The notes under the pieces were generated by a model. That model saw only the letters and a program-made list of their open reading frames with translations, did not search any database and had not been told where the DNA came from. From Tubiluchus corallicola (taxonomy: Eukaryota; Priapulida; Priapulimorpha; Priapulimorphida; Tubiluchidae): a stretch of DNA of 64,000 nucleotides. How positions within the stretch are numbered: the stretch's first letter is position 1; each line of letters opens with the position of its first letter. Where the stretch lies: the NCBI GenBank assembly GCA_030141605.1, contig JAQGDQ010000208.1, positions 124,001 to 188,000 on the forward strand, written 5' to 3'. The translations under genes and the position numbers were made by a program. This document shows positions 50,170 to 63,041 of the stretch, piece after piece.

Positions 50170-53100
50170 GTAAAAAATTTTGATTATCCGTTTTATTTTT
50201 GGTATTTGTAGTTTCTGTTGTTTGTTGATCATAAATTCATTTTTTTTTCAACTTATGGAGCACTACTGCAAAATATTAGTGCAAATGTTTAGCAGTTTCT
50301 CAGTAGTGCTTTAGAAAAGTTAAAATAGATGTCGTTCACAAACCAGACACAATTCAGGGCTTCGGCCACATGGTTTAGGTAGCGCGAAATGTTTATTGAA
50401 TCTGGTTGATTACGCAAAGGCTCTCTGTTTGAGTTTGGTTGTTTAGAGCAGTTTAAAAACCATTTTAGTCCATACAGGCAGTTTTACCACATTCGCCACA
50501 TCGGCTAGATTGCAGTTGAGGTGGTTCTTTTTTAAGGCACTCTCACATCGCTCAAATCAGAATTATTGCTGAAAGCAGAGCTACAATAGAAAGATGCATC
50601 CTTTATCTGTACACTTATGTAAAGAAAAGTTGAAACATACACCCTATTTATAAAAAAAATCATGAAACATACCCCCTATTTATAAAAAAAATCATTTTAA
50701 AAAACTTACTATTAGCGTCTCGAGAATTGACTAAGGTTGAGCGATTTCATGAAATATTTTCCTTAGGGAGTTAGCAGAGAACGATATTTTTTATCTACTA
50801 CTGTGCGCTACAGCCTAGGAAATAACAACGCTTCACAAAAGAAGAAGCAAAGTGTAAACTTACTGAAAAGTTAAACAGAACTTCGGGTGAATTTTGTGTG
50901 TGCCGGCATTGTTTTGTAACTTTTATTTGTCTTTCAAAATGCGTCACAATCAGCAAAGTAGGGTTGCGGTTTATGCAATAAAATAATTAATACTGGAACA
51001 TACGATAATTTGGGGCTTCGTACCGTACAAAAAAGGTAACTGTATGAAGATTGTTAATTAGTTAGCTAGCTAAGCTAGTCAGTTAGTCAATCAATTGGTT
51101 TTGTTGAGTTTATGGTATGGCAGGTTGGGTTGGACAACTTAGCATTCTTGGTGGCTTGGCTTGGCAATGGAGCAGAACAGGGAGGGGAGGTTTGAATTAG
51201 GAAGGAGGTAGAGTGTGAGGAGAACCACCTAAACTGCAAGTGTACCATAACATCTGATCTTGCAATCCTTAGATAAAGCAAATCCGGAGATTTTTCAAAA
51301 AAGTTATATTCGCTACCGAGGATATGCTCAATCCTCTTCACCACCAGTGGCGAGCAAACGGACATCAATAAAAAGTGTCTGTTTGCGAGATCAACAACAC
51401 AATCAACTTGTTTTATGAATCACACCAAATATTTTCTTTTTCGCTGCATCTTTTTCTTGAGAGAAAAGGTTAAACTGGTATGGTTAAATGTTTGCAATAA
51501 CTTCGTTAACACAAAACACCAAAGTAGTGTCACATGCTCACTATGTATTCGCTAAATTTTTCATTGGTCACAGTCGTTCTCAATGCAAAACAGGCCACTT
51601 GGATGTAACGGAATTCTAAATCTGGTCACAGAACAATAATTTCTTATTTCCTTTAGTTTTATTTTGTAAAATCAAAATTTACTGATGTTTTTATTTACCT
51701 TGAGAAAGTAAAGGTGTATGTTAGACCATCAAAAGTGAGTTAATCGCAGGACTCGTGATTTTATCAGCAGGTTAGAGTAGCTCACGGATGTTACTCATAT
51801 TTTTCACGGCTTTGCTATTAATGTTCGACCAGTCAGATATGGCTTTTTTATCATTGTATAATGTAAACAAAACAATTCAGCCCCAAGTCAGCCTCAGTGC
51901 TATATTCAAAAAATTTCAACTGTAATGCAAAAAAACTTCAGCTGCGACATCAACTTAACTGAAGTTAGTTGCACTTACGCTTAGGTTTGAAATTTAAACA
52001 AATTTTTTTCTATTGAATTTTGTTCACCTTCATTTAATCATTAATATCAAACATTTGCATCTTCAAGTAATTGGTTTTTTAATTTTACTCTTATATTTGT
52101 GCTTATTCTTTTATAATTTGACATGTCAGCAAAAAAACCTGTTTATTGATCTGTGTGATGTTTATAAGTGTTACTTTTTACATTAACGTTGGTTTTGTTT
52201 TAAAATGACCTTAGGTATCAGACATTTGATCATGAGACATTACTTACGTTATCTTAGAATTGGCGATACTGGAATGTGATATTAGGCCAGTACCTGACCA
52301 ATTTATTTTTAAAACTTACATTTAACTCCTTCAGGACTGTAATTAGTTTGCTGTATTTTGCATGGGTTCATGAAAAACTGCTCTCACTAAGCAGCGAATA
52401 TGCTATATTTGATAAATTTTTGTAGGTTTCTACTCAGCACACAATGGATTTTCATGCAAAATTATATATGAAATGCATTTTTTTACCTTGGACAAATTAA
52501 AAATTGACGAAAAAATTTGAAAAAGCTTTCCGTAACTGCAATGTTTGCACTATAACAATGTACAGTATCACTTATGTGAAATCGGCTAATGCAGAAATTT
52601 CAACTATCCAGACACAACATGCTGATACACTTTGGCCTCAAGTCTACTCTATTTCTAAGGACAAATTCCTGTTAAAAGATGAAACAACCTTAATTTCTCA
52701 TTGGCTGATGAGCACAGCAGTTGGTTCTCTTGGGCTGCAGCAAGCAGGCGATCAATAAAATAGTTTGTATGATCACTCAGGTGTTCACCAGACTAAGCTA
52801 CTCAATAGGTTGAAGTGAAGTGCCTGAAAAGGCTGTGCTTTTCTTAATTTTATCCAATTAAGTCACTTGTAGATGCTTAAACAAATAGCATGATTGAATA
52901 GCCGAGATTCTCCTGAATAGAACAGTACCTAATTTGTAATCATTTAGTTATGTCTGTGCTCACATAATAGCAGATAGGTCATAGGTCTTATAAGACTTAT
53001 TTTGAATGGTGCGGCCTTGAAGTAGTTTAAAATGTGTAAAACCTACAGGTAGATCATGTGATGTGTGCATGAATATATTTCAACAGCAATGCATGCACAT

Positions 53101-54899
53101 TTTGTGAGGAGAAATTAACACGTGGCACAAGTAAACTAACTTTGCTAGTCTTTGATTTCAGCCGCCCAAAAAAGATACAAAAGGGAAGCAAGATCCTAAA
53201 AAGGGAACGTCACAGAAGAAGAAGGAAGGTGGCGGGGGAGGCAAAGCGAAAAAGAAGGTTTGCAGTTTTTTGTTATTGTTGCTTTCCCGAATATTTCATC
53301 TTACTTATTAATTAAATTTAGAAACGAAATACATGCTATTAAAAAAACTGCAAGAGCAATGATTGTACTTGCCTTTGTTGTTTTCAACTGTTCTTTGTAC
53401 ATTTAACATTCAAAAAAGCAAAATTTTCATGTAATACTAATAGTGTTGTGACCATTTCCTTTCACATGAATGGAAACCTGTGCACAGCTGACTGCATTTC
53501 CATGTATGTATAGAAACATTGCATTTTTGTATTCACGTGTTTTAAGAATTTTTGATAATTGACATAGGCAGCTGTTAAATTATGCCTGCTGTATTTTGTG
53601 CCTTGTATTACAGTGTCTTTGCTTTGTTTGCATAACATACCTTCATTTTATTCTAATAAAGCAACAGAGTAAAACTGTATCACATGTGTTCATTGTTCTT
53701 CAGTTGAAAATTTTTTAAATTGATATTTTCTAATGTTTTACTGATAACTGCATTGTTCTATTCAAATTGCAGAAGTGGTCAAAGGGAAAAGTCCGTGACA
53801 AGTTGAACAACATGGTGCTTTTTGACAAGGCCACTTATGATAAGCTATACAAGGAAGTCCCTTCATATAAGCTCATAACGTGTTCAATAGTATCTGAGCG
53901 ATTAAAAATTAGGGGTTCGTTAGCAAGAGCTGCTTTGAAAGAGCTGTATTCTAAAGGTTGGTTTCACGTGTCCTTAGATGTTTTTTTGACAATATTTTTT
54001 CAAATTATCAGGATTTTCAAGGAATTAAGTGCTTACAGCACTACAGTAAACAGTACTGGAAAGTATTTTATACATATTTGTTTGACAGCTATTGACTCCC
54101 TTTAGTCCCTTGTCACTCACAGATATCATCAACACAAACTTTTTTTACCTTATACCATACTAGTTTTTATACATCAATATCTATATTGTTTTTAACCTAG
54201 TACTGTTATTAATATTGTTTAAACAAATTTTCTGTTTCTTTTTATACTGAGATTGCAACGTTTTGTCATTTTAACCATAGTTATTTATTTAAAAATTCAT
54301 AAAGGAGGTGGAAGTGGAAAATCGGTACATAATTTTAATAAATCACAACAAAGTGTTAGTTCTGCACAAGTGTTATCATCCACAAATTCTTTAAATGTTG
54401 AAGTTTCAACCGCAAGTGGAAATTCAATCATACTGTTACAATTATAGATTATCTCTGCTTCTACTTTTCCCCCATTTATTGAATGCTACTGTACCATCTT
54501 TGTTTTTGCGTGTCATTTTGAGTGGCTGTGTTGTAATGTTGTTTACTTTTTGAATAGCTTTTGTTATAGCTTTTCACTTGAAAACATTATATTAAAATTT
54601 TGCCACTGAGTCATTTGATGCTGTTCTTGTCATGCTAAAGGCTTCTACTTGAACATGTTTGGGTAGATTTAAGATAATCGTTAAGCATTCGCATTCCTGG
54701 GGGCCAAAATTAATGGTTTCATGGCACAATTTTGTTGTTTATTTACTGATTTGATGCAATGGCAATTCTGCTGCTTAAATGTAATTTGACTTTCCTTTGC
54801 ATAGGTTTAATAAAACTCGTGGATAAGCACCATAGCCAAGTCATATACACACGAGCAACGAAGGCTGCACATGAAGAGGAGGGAGCCGATAAAAAATGA
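50167..54899 (+). CDS. RPS25: 40S ribosomal protein S25 (eS25)
   Basis: Component of the small ribosomal subunit head, involved in mRNA/IRES and tRNA-site interactions. Exons: 50167-50169 (ATG only, inferred), 53162-53257 (Lys-rich N-terminal tail, PPKKDTKGK), 53773-53956 (core, [13 protein letters not shown] then [35 protein letters not shown]) and 54805-54899 ([19 protein letters not shown]). The joined product is 125 residues, the same as human. Splices are phase 0, 0 and 1. If the ATG exon were wrong, only the initiator would change. Introns are about 3.0, 0.5 and 0.85 kb. I looked for C/D-box snoRNA signatures (TGATGA with a downstream CTGA) in the introns and saw none that convinced me. 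Confidence 0.95.
50635..50696. repeat. 31-bp tandem duplication in RPS25 intron 1
   Basis: TGAAACATACMCCCTATTT followed by ATAAAAAAAATCA occurs twice in direct succession. Confidence 0.9.
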
Positions 54900-54945
54900 G
54901 AAGCTGCCCATGAATTTAATTCAGTTATAGTGTAAAAAAAACTTT

Positions 54946-54968
54946 AATAAACATCCACATTGAATAAA
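54946..54968 (+). terminator. RPS25 polyadenylation signals
   Basis: AATAAA at 54946-54951 and 54963-54968, starting 47 bases after the stop codon, as expected for a short ribosomal-protein 3' UTR. Confidence 0.8.
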
Positions 54969-54969
54969 G

Positions 54970-56168
54970 TGCTGTGTTTTATGTTATTTTATCTTTATTC
55001 AACAAAGGTTACACCTCAAATAGGTTACACTTCAAATTATTTCATTCTGTACAGTTTAATGTGTGAGTTTGATTTTGTCTGATGTTATACATTAGTCAGA
55101 GTAATGGATATTAAGTAAAAAAATGCTCAATAGTTTGATTAAGTATTAATAAGAGCATTGCAAATAATATTAAACATGCATGCAAATAACTTGATATATG
55201 CAGTTGGTGAATGAAATGGCACGGACTTATGGTTGCACTATAATTGCTGATTTAAATGTAAGTGCATACCATGCATTATAATTGCAGAACAAAGAGTAAT
55301 AGAGAACAATTCATTGCACTAAAGTAATACTAAATCAATTAAAAATTCATCACATCTTCAAAATTTAATTCCTATCATGTGGACACAGCCTGAAATCTCA
55401 AGGCGTATGACTGGAGACTCAAGGATATCACAGTCGAACTGGTCTAAACACACTTCCTGTGTATGTGTTACAAGCCACATGTCTTTTGAATATTGATTCA
55501 TGGTATTTTCTTGGATTATCTTAGCCTTTCAGTTTGGCATCATCTGAGGTTCACAATTGGATTGTGAATTTCAAAGCCATTCAATTTAATCTGCTAAAAT
55601 TACATATCCCTCAAACCTGCAGGCTGTGCGAAACGCATAATGACCTACACTAAATTGTACTATTCTTGAACCCACATAGAAAAAGGTTATGTTACACTTT
55701 GTATAATTTTGCAATAATTACTTTTTGTGAAAATTCAATAAGAAAATTGATTAGTGTTGATACAGTCATATACTTAAAAAAACTGGGAAAATAATGACTG
55801 AGTCAAGTGTTTATCTGTAAATTTTACAGCCTATGATGAACAAGTTTGTAATATAATATGTTTACTCCATCTGAGACACTTACTTTGCAAGAAGCTTGTT
55901 GTACAAACATTTTATATACTATACTCCCAAAGTGATAAAATCAGTAGCAAATGGTACTGAAGAGCCTGCAATACAGGCTGGCTGGTTCTGGTTTGATTGA
56001 GATTGTTAGTATTTTTGTCAGAAGGTGGCGCGCACAATAGTTTATTTTCTGTGATTACTTGTAAAAAGCGAAGTTCTTGTTATAAAGTTTATTTTACGTT
56101 AGTTTTTGCTAGTTTAATTAATCAAGCAAACAAATAGTGTTTTGTAGTAATTGTTGTCTGTTCAAAAA
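54970..56168. other. Spacer and presumed UBE2A promoter region
   Basis: About 1.2 kb with no open frame of note. It should hold the UBE2A 5' UTR and promoter. No TATA-like or CpG-rich core stands out. Confidence 0.5.
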
Positions 56169-59100
56169 ATGTCTACACCAGCTAGAAGAAGATTAATGAG
56201 GGACTTTAAAAGGTAATTCGATAAAAGTCGTGAAGGTGACTGAGGAGTGAAGACTTCGAATTGCCTCAGCTTGGTCATGCATTGTGCAAGTAGACTGGCC
56301 TACGCAGTTAACTTTCAGTCTTTGCAGGCGCACAGTAGCAGCATAAAAATATGTTTACTCTACCAGTGGTTCTCAGCCAAGGGTGGAATTCCACCCTAAT
56401 GGAAATTTTAAGTTTTAAAAATGGTAGAACTGGGAACACAGATTGGTATATCCACTAGCAAAATTATGCAAATATTCATCTGCTACAAACTACAATTCAA
56501 CAACGTGTACACAGTCTACAAGATAATATCTATTAAAGGTCACACACTAACTTATGAACTATATTTCTTTGCAGTTTAGAAAATCCACCAACATTTTCTA
56601 TTGTATTGCAATTACATTTGCAAGTTTCTGGTTCTGGTTTGTGCAGTGTGGTGTGGTAGCAATTATCGTCCACAAAATGTGAAGTTTACTTAAGTTTAAA
56701 GCTTTTGTCTTAGAACATGCAGTAGTTACAGAATGTTGATTATAAAGATATTGAGAGTAACTATTAGTTATAAACTTCGTGTAAAGTAACGTACCTGCTT
56801 GAAAACTGCATTGAAGTGAAAATGCAGTACCTCAAAGTCAGATTAACGCTTGTGTGGTTTTTATGTTTGTGCCTGATAATTTGTGTGAAAGGATATTTGG
56901 TGACGTCACATCTGGCAAATAAAATGGTTGTCGGGAATAGTTTTTGAACCTGCTGTAGTTTACAGTGCCAAATTACCAATAGTAAACACTTTAGTGACAG
57001 TGTCAAATTGGTAAGATCAAAACAATTTGCCAAGTAAAGACTGCAAAGTGTCAGTCTAGTACTGCTCAACCGGCACATAGGAACCAATGTGGTAAATGCA
57101 CAAAAACAGTAACTAAATCATCATAGGGCCTACAGTGTGAGTATTGCACTGGGTGGTTTCGTATACAGTGTAAGGATGTTTCTGAGGCTGATTACGATCA
57201 TGGGGTGAAGTACTAAGTGGAGTTCCACAAAGATATGCACTCAAACCTGTTTACTTTTTAATCTGTATAAATGATATCGATGATTCTATTCTATTCTGTG
57301 CTATTCTAAAGTTTGCTTAAACACCAGGATTTTCAAAGCAGTGGGTAGTTCTGAAGAAGCCTTCACCATACAAGAGGACTTTGAGCAAAATGTATGAGTG
57401 GTCACTTGAATGGCAGATGCTGTTTAATGTGGTGAAGTGTGAGTGCATCCATTTTGGTTTTAATAATGTGCGTTATGATTACTTTATGGGAGACTTCAGA
57501 TTGGAGAGTACTAATGAAGTTAAAGATTTGGGAGTGTTAATAAATGAGTCGCTAAAGCAGTCAATGTGTGGAAGCAGTCAGGAAGGCTAACAGAATGCTG
57601 GGTATGATAAAAAGGTCTTTTATTAACAGAGACAAAGATGTAATTGTGAAACTGTACAAAACTTTTGTTAGAACACACTTGGATTATTGCAGGCATGGAG
57701 ACTCTATATTTCGAAAGATATTAGATTGCTTGAAGGTGTACAAAAGAGAGCTATAAACTTGATTGAGTGTCCTATTATGCTGAGTTAACATATGAGCAGA
57801 AACTGAAGAGATGCAAATTGATGCCTCTAGAACACCGCCGACTGAGAGCAGATCTGATTAAAGTTTTTAGAATTGTGAATGGACTTGAAGGTCTGAAATA
57901 TAATGACTTTTTTACTGTTAGTAATGACAGTAGAACAAGAGGTCACTCCAAGAAATTAGTGAAGAGAAAGTCTAGACTTGATCTTAGGAAATACAGTTTT
58001 AGCCAAAGGGTTATTAATATCAGGAACTGGTTAACAGAGGAAGCGGTGAGCTCTGCCAGTGTAAATGCTTTCAAGAGCCACTTGGAGGAGTTCTTGAAGA
58101 AGATTGAGGGCACAACACAAGCTTGTCCAAGCTTACATCCCCATTTACCATGGTCACCAATTACATTGCGATTTAGATGAAGTTGGTATAAGTATTGCGG
58201 CAAAAAGAGTGCATTGGACAATGTACTAAACAATCAGACAAGCTAGAAAGAGGGTGAATGATATTCTCACATAGGGTGAAAATGGTGAATGGGGCCAAAA
58301 AGGCTGAGAACCATTGCTCTTAGAGTCTAAGACTTAGACACTTTTCCTGCTGCTAGCGGTTATGGTCGATGGTCGAACAAAATTTAATATTGTTGAGGTG
58401 TTAAGTCTATAAGTCCTTAATGATGTAGTCAATCATTAATGAAGAGCCTATTATAAGAGTCTACGAAGATTGTTGAAATTTGTAAGCTACTAGCTTAACT
58501 TCGTTAACAAGAAAATAATGGGAAAGCCTGGTAGCAGTCACTCTGACAAAGTTTGACTGCCTGTAAACTTTTATGTGCATACCATGTAAATTTTGTAATT
58601 CTTAATGGGTTATAGTTGTGCATGATTTTCAAATTTGGTAATTCAATTACATTCTTTATAGTTGCATTTTGATATTACATTTGGTCCCTCCTTCTCGGTT
58701 TCCTTAATTTTAGCATGCTAGTAGTTTTTCCTTGTTACACTGTGGTCCTAGTAATGTGCAGCCTCACAAAGAGTCTAATGAGATGTTTGTCACGTTTACA
58801 AAACCAACCTATTTGTCAGATCTTTGTTTATGTAAATTACACTTGGCTGTTGTTGATGTTTGCCTAATCATATTATACAGTGATGTTAGGATTTTTTAGA
58901 CTAGCCACATTACATACTCTTGAGAAAAATTTCTCTCTTTGTTGCTTTTACTAACTCTTCATTCATTACTGTCTTTCTCAATTCCTTTACCACTGCCATA
59001 CAAATATACTGCAATCACGACAGTAATGTTTTCAGTCAAACTTACTTCAGCTAAAACCACAAGACTAAAGAACACTAACTAGATGTTGTCCAAGACAAGC

Positions 59101-62100
59101 ATGGCAATGATTCATGTTGGCAAGAAAAATGCTTTTTCCATGAGAGTAATAAACTTTTTGAGGCAGTTCAGGTCTTCCTATTGAAGCAAAATTAAACTAT
59201 TTGACAGCCGAAAAGAGTGCTGCAAAACTGTTTATTTAGTTGCAGTTGAAACACTGGCAGTGAGCAGTGTTATTTTAAGGCTCTGCATATGATTTGTCTT
59301 TAGATTGGTTATGTGATTCCTCAGCAACTGTTGATACATGTCCAGTGTAAACTCTTTCAATTTAGAAATGAAGTAGTCTAGTGTTTGATTGTGCTGCAGT
59401 GTTTCTTGCTGCTCATAAAAGTCGGTATGTATGGGTGCATAAGTTTTTAGTGAATATCAAGTTTTTCTCCGGTTATTAATGCTTGAAATTTTGTAAGTGC
59501 ATTCGTAAAGATGTGATTGATTTTGACATTTTATTTTTCTCCTGCCTTGTAGATTGCAGGAAGATCCGCCAGCTGGCGTTAGTGGTGCACCTACAGACAA
59601 CAACATAATGCTGTGGAATGCTGTTATATTTGGGTAACTTATTGTCTTTCATTATTAATTTATTTGTTTTAATAGTGTTGTCTGATATCTACCAAAATTT
59701 TTTGAATCAGCATATTTGGACAGTATTTATGTGTTTGCATTTTTTAAATTTTTCACTAACTTTTTAGGCCACACGAAACGCCATTTGAGGATGGCACATT
59801 TAAACTCACATTGGAATTTACTGAAGAATATCCAAATAAGCCACCTACAGTTAGATTTATATCAAAAATGTTTCATCCAAATGGTAAGTAACAAAGCAGT
59901 TTTTCTTTTAATCTTGCTGTCAGATCCGTTTGTAATTTTGTCTAATTATCCTTATGTAATAAGGTAGTAAGCAGTAAATAAGCAATTAATATAAATGTAG
60001 CGAACCTAACAAACATACAAGATTAAACACGTTTGGCTTATTGCTTTTTTATTTTTTATTCTACATGCTTTACATGTGGACATTGCAATTAATTATTATA
60101 AAAAATGAATATAATATTAAAGGGATGGTTATAAAGGGTATAAGCTTGCTAGAAACTTGCCACTGGCCCACTGAGGAGTTGAGTTAAAGTGGATTTCCCT
60201 TTGTATCACCAGTTTTTATTCTTTAGATCACTTCTAGTATAAGCGCCCTATTTTGCTAGATAATCTCGTGTAAAATGGTATTTTTTTGTCTTTGTAAGTG
60301 TTTTTTTATGATGTTGTGCTTAATTTCTGTAATTGGTGTGAGTTAAGTCAATAATTTTGACAAAAAAATTTTGCCTGATGTATAGTTCTGTTGATTGTGT
60401 CATGCTGAAATAACAACCGAATCATTGATTTGAACAATATATAAATTTTAGCTACGAAATACCAAACATGTTTAATAGTATAATGTGTGGACTGTAAGTC
60501 TGTGGAGATATAAAATCGCATGAGCGGCACCAGTTTAATATAAAATTTACAAAGAAAATTTCACTTCATGATTAGCATAAAATCAATTTAAGCCTAACTG
60601 AAAGTCAAGTTTACTTTAATTGTATGTACACAAAATTAGTCAAACCGAAATGCTTGTGGCAAATGTAATATATTTCATTTTTTTCAGTTTATGCGGATGG
60701 AAGCATTTGTCTAGATATTCTGCAAAATCGATGGAGTCCTACATATGATGTCTCTGCGATTCTCACTTCTATACAGGTAAAACACATAAGACGTGAAAAT
60801 TCTAAAGCAGAAATAAAATTTAAGAGATTGTTTAAAATACCGTAATCCTGGAAGAGTGTTGTTTGAAAGCCACAGCGTTTCTATTTGGAATAATTTTTTC
60901 AGCTTGAAAAGTTGGACATTAAAACTCTTTTACTTGCCAGTAGATGACACAGTATGTGTTTAAACCCCTCACTATTACTAAATATTCTTTTTCATGCCTG
61001 CAAATCTTGCCGAATGCATAGTTAAATTGCCCGTGTGACCACTTTACTAGAATCATTAAACTAGCAGCATCTGGTATTTTGTATCTAGGGATACAAGAGC
61101 TAGCAAAAAAATAACTCTAAAATCTGTGAGACTATACTTAATTCAGGAGAGTGTAAGCTGAGTGATCAGCTAAGGTATATGCTTAGCTACCAGATTTAAC
61201 GAAAATCTTGCCTGGTTTCAAAATGGTTTCAAAGTGATCATCAGTAAAGTTACATTTGGGTCACATCAGCTGTCAAATTGACCCTGATATTTACGGTACC
61301 TCTTTCAGTGAAAATGTATGTTGAGATGCTGGGGTACCTGTGTAAGTTTGGTGTCTTGTTTTAGAGTGTTATTCTCCACAATAAGCTAGATCCTGGTCCT
61401 ACCGCAGCTGTACGAATTAATTAAATGTATGCTAATTTGTGTCAAGTCCGGGTGTCTCAGATTTGTTTGAAATTCTCTGCTTCATTTTCTTCATTACCTG
61501 TGACAAATACATGCCCAAAGCCAAAAATGCAGGCAGACATTTCTACCTGTAATCATACTGGTGGCCTTTGTATGTATCCACCAAATGCAAGTGCTACATT
61601 TGTATCTTCCAGTAACAGTGTAAGCTGTTAATGTTCTGGATCAACACTGTACTTGTTCATTGATGGTAAGTCCCAAAGAAACTGTAGTTCAAAAAAATAC
61701 AAGAAATTTACTACAGAAAATACATGCACATTTATAAAAGCAAAACTGACAAATGTTAAACCAGTGCATCATACTTTTTCCACCAAGACGAAGACAAAAT
61801 AAAAATAACAGGAATATTGTACTATTGTAGTGCATAATGCTATCAGTAGTGGCATGGTGGTTACATTCCAAAGTTAAAATAACTCTGTTGCCTTGCTCTT
61901 GATATTGAAGTAATAATGCCAACTTGTTCAAACCTGAAAATTCTCACCCTTGTCCCCTTTCACCTACTGCATTACAAAATCTGGCCAAGAAATACTACTT
62001 AATTGCACCTTATTACTTACTCAGTGGTGTATTGATATTTTGGCAACTCCATTAGCATAGGCAACAGAACATCTGAACATGATCACCAATATGAATCCTG

Positions 62101-63041
62101 CTTTGACCAGAGTAGGAGCAGGGTCAGAGCCAAGTAAGTCAGTAGTGTGAGTGGTGTTGGCAAAGAATGTGGCTATGGTATACGTAACAGTAACCACAGT
62201 TCTAAAAATTACTCGGCATTTAGGCTATTCTTTAAGAACTGATCTTTTTTAAACAGCTTTGCGGATGCAGTGGGTAGTCATTGTTATTACATTAATGTTA
62301 GCTGCTTTAAAAAGCCACTGTGTTTGTGTAGCCAAGTCCAAAGACTTTTTTAATTGTTGTAAATCCTTTTAAACATATATAAGGCCTATTCTTACATGTG
62401 GCAAGTCTGAACAAGTGCATTTTAACTAAAAGCTAGCTAAGATGCATGCATGTGTAGTTGGAAGAGAGATTCCAGCAGTCCAGTCATACTGCATTTATGT
62501 ACAATGTGATTGTAGATGTTATGAGCTGCTTTTATAAATAATATGTATCACTCTATTGTACATAAAAGGCACTAACATATTACGGCAATGTTGCAGGATA
62601 TAAGCAATTATGTTTTTTTCTGAGAATTTAGCACTTCTGTTCTACATTACCAACTGACTAAACTTAATTTTAGATTGTGATCCTGTCTATTAACTTTATT
62701 TTTCTAGCTGCAAGAGCTTTATACTTGCGATTTAATTAAGAAGATATCAAGTCTTTTTGACATGGCAGTGCGTGCTCATAAATATAAAGATATTGAAAAT
62801 TCTGCAAACTGCTTCCTATGCTTATATATGCTTATGTATTAATCTTTTTTTAAATTTCTTTCAGTCACTACTAGATGAGCCAAATCCCAATAGTCCAGCA
62901 AACAGCTTAGCTGCTCAGCTTTATCAGGAAAACAAGAGGGAGTATGAGAAAAGGGTAGCTACAATTGTCGAGCAGAGCTGGGTGAGTTTTTATGACGAAG
63001 AAGATGGGGTAGAGAAAAGTGAGCAAGATGCAACCAGTTAG
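56169..63041 (+). CDS. UBE2A: Ubiquitin-conjugating enzyme E2 A/B (RAD6 homologue)
   Basis: RAD6-type E2 that, with RAD18 or BRE1/RNF20-type E3s, ubiquitinates PCNA and histone H2B. Exons: 56169-56212, 59553-59633, 59768-59883, 60688-60776 and 62865-63041, joining to 168 residues. It starts [15 protein letters not shown] and keeps the HPN motif, the catalytic cysteine in [10 protein letters not shown] (about residue 88), [10 protein letters not shown] and the [12 protein letters not shown] segment. Human UBE2A and UBE2B are 152 residues. This protein continues about 16 residues beyond the usual end after VEQSW, with an acidic [10 protein letters not shown] tail. The frame is continuous with the conserved core in the last exon, so the tail is not a splicing artefact. 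Animals other than mammals often have one UBE2A/B gene, so the A/B label is arbitrary. Confidence 0.96.
56364..58316. mobile_element. hAT-like inverted ends bracketing a LINE fragment
   Basis: CAGTGGTTCTCAGCC at 56364-56378 and GGCTGAGAACCATTG at 58302-58316 are reverse complements with one mismatch. They resemble CAGTGGTTCTCA-type hAT/Charlie ends. The 1.95 kb between them includes the truncated LINE at about 57084-58185. No exact 8-bp target duplication was found (TACTCTAC on the left, CTCTTAGA on the right). A non-autonomous hAT element that received a LINE insertion is the simplest reading. Lies in UBE2A intron 1. Confidence 0.6.
57084..58185 (+). mobile_element. Truncated LINE (CR1/L2-like): PHD-type finger joined to RT 3' half
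   Basis: A PHD/zinc-finger-like segment (QCGKC, a stop, then [19 protein letters not shown]) is at about 57084-57200. It is followed directly by the RT segment VLSGVPQR...[11 protein letters not shown] at about 57207-57315, ending near where the YADD box should be (LKFA then a stop). The thumb and post-RT region follow: [28 protein letters not shown], then [16 protein letters not shown] and [10 protein letters not shown]-terminal piece with [16 protein letters not shown] and [17 protein letters not shown] ends near 58180. Several stops and frameshifts are present. The endonuclease and RT fingers are missing, so an internal deletion joined two parts. Same strand as UBE2A. Confidence 0.8.
58317..59552 (+). 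other. Remainder of UBE2A intron 1
   Basis: About 1.2 kb AT-rich sequence ending in acceptor CCTTGTAG. No feature recognised. Confidence 0.6.
60777..62864 (+). other. UBE2A intron 4
   Basis: About 2.1 kb from donor GTAAAA to acceptor TTTCAG. Short open frames (61425-61631 plus, 61689-61931 minus) show no known domain. No repeat was recognised. Confidence 0.6.

Noticed and set aside
51087-51368. Open frame in RPS25 intron 1 as a gene
   Set aside because: No recognisable domain, inside an intron of the opposite strand, composition like flanking non-coding DNA.
53258-54804. Intronic C/D snoRNA in RPS25
   Set aside because: No paired TGATGA C box and CTGA D box with terminal stem was found by eye; a dedicated scan could still find an H/ACA type.
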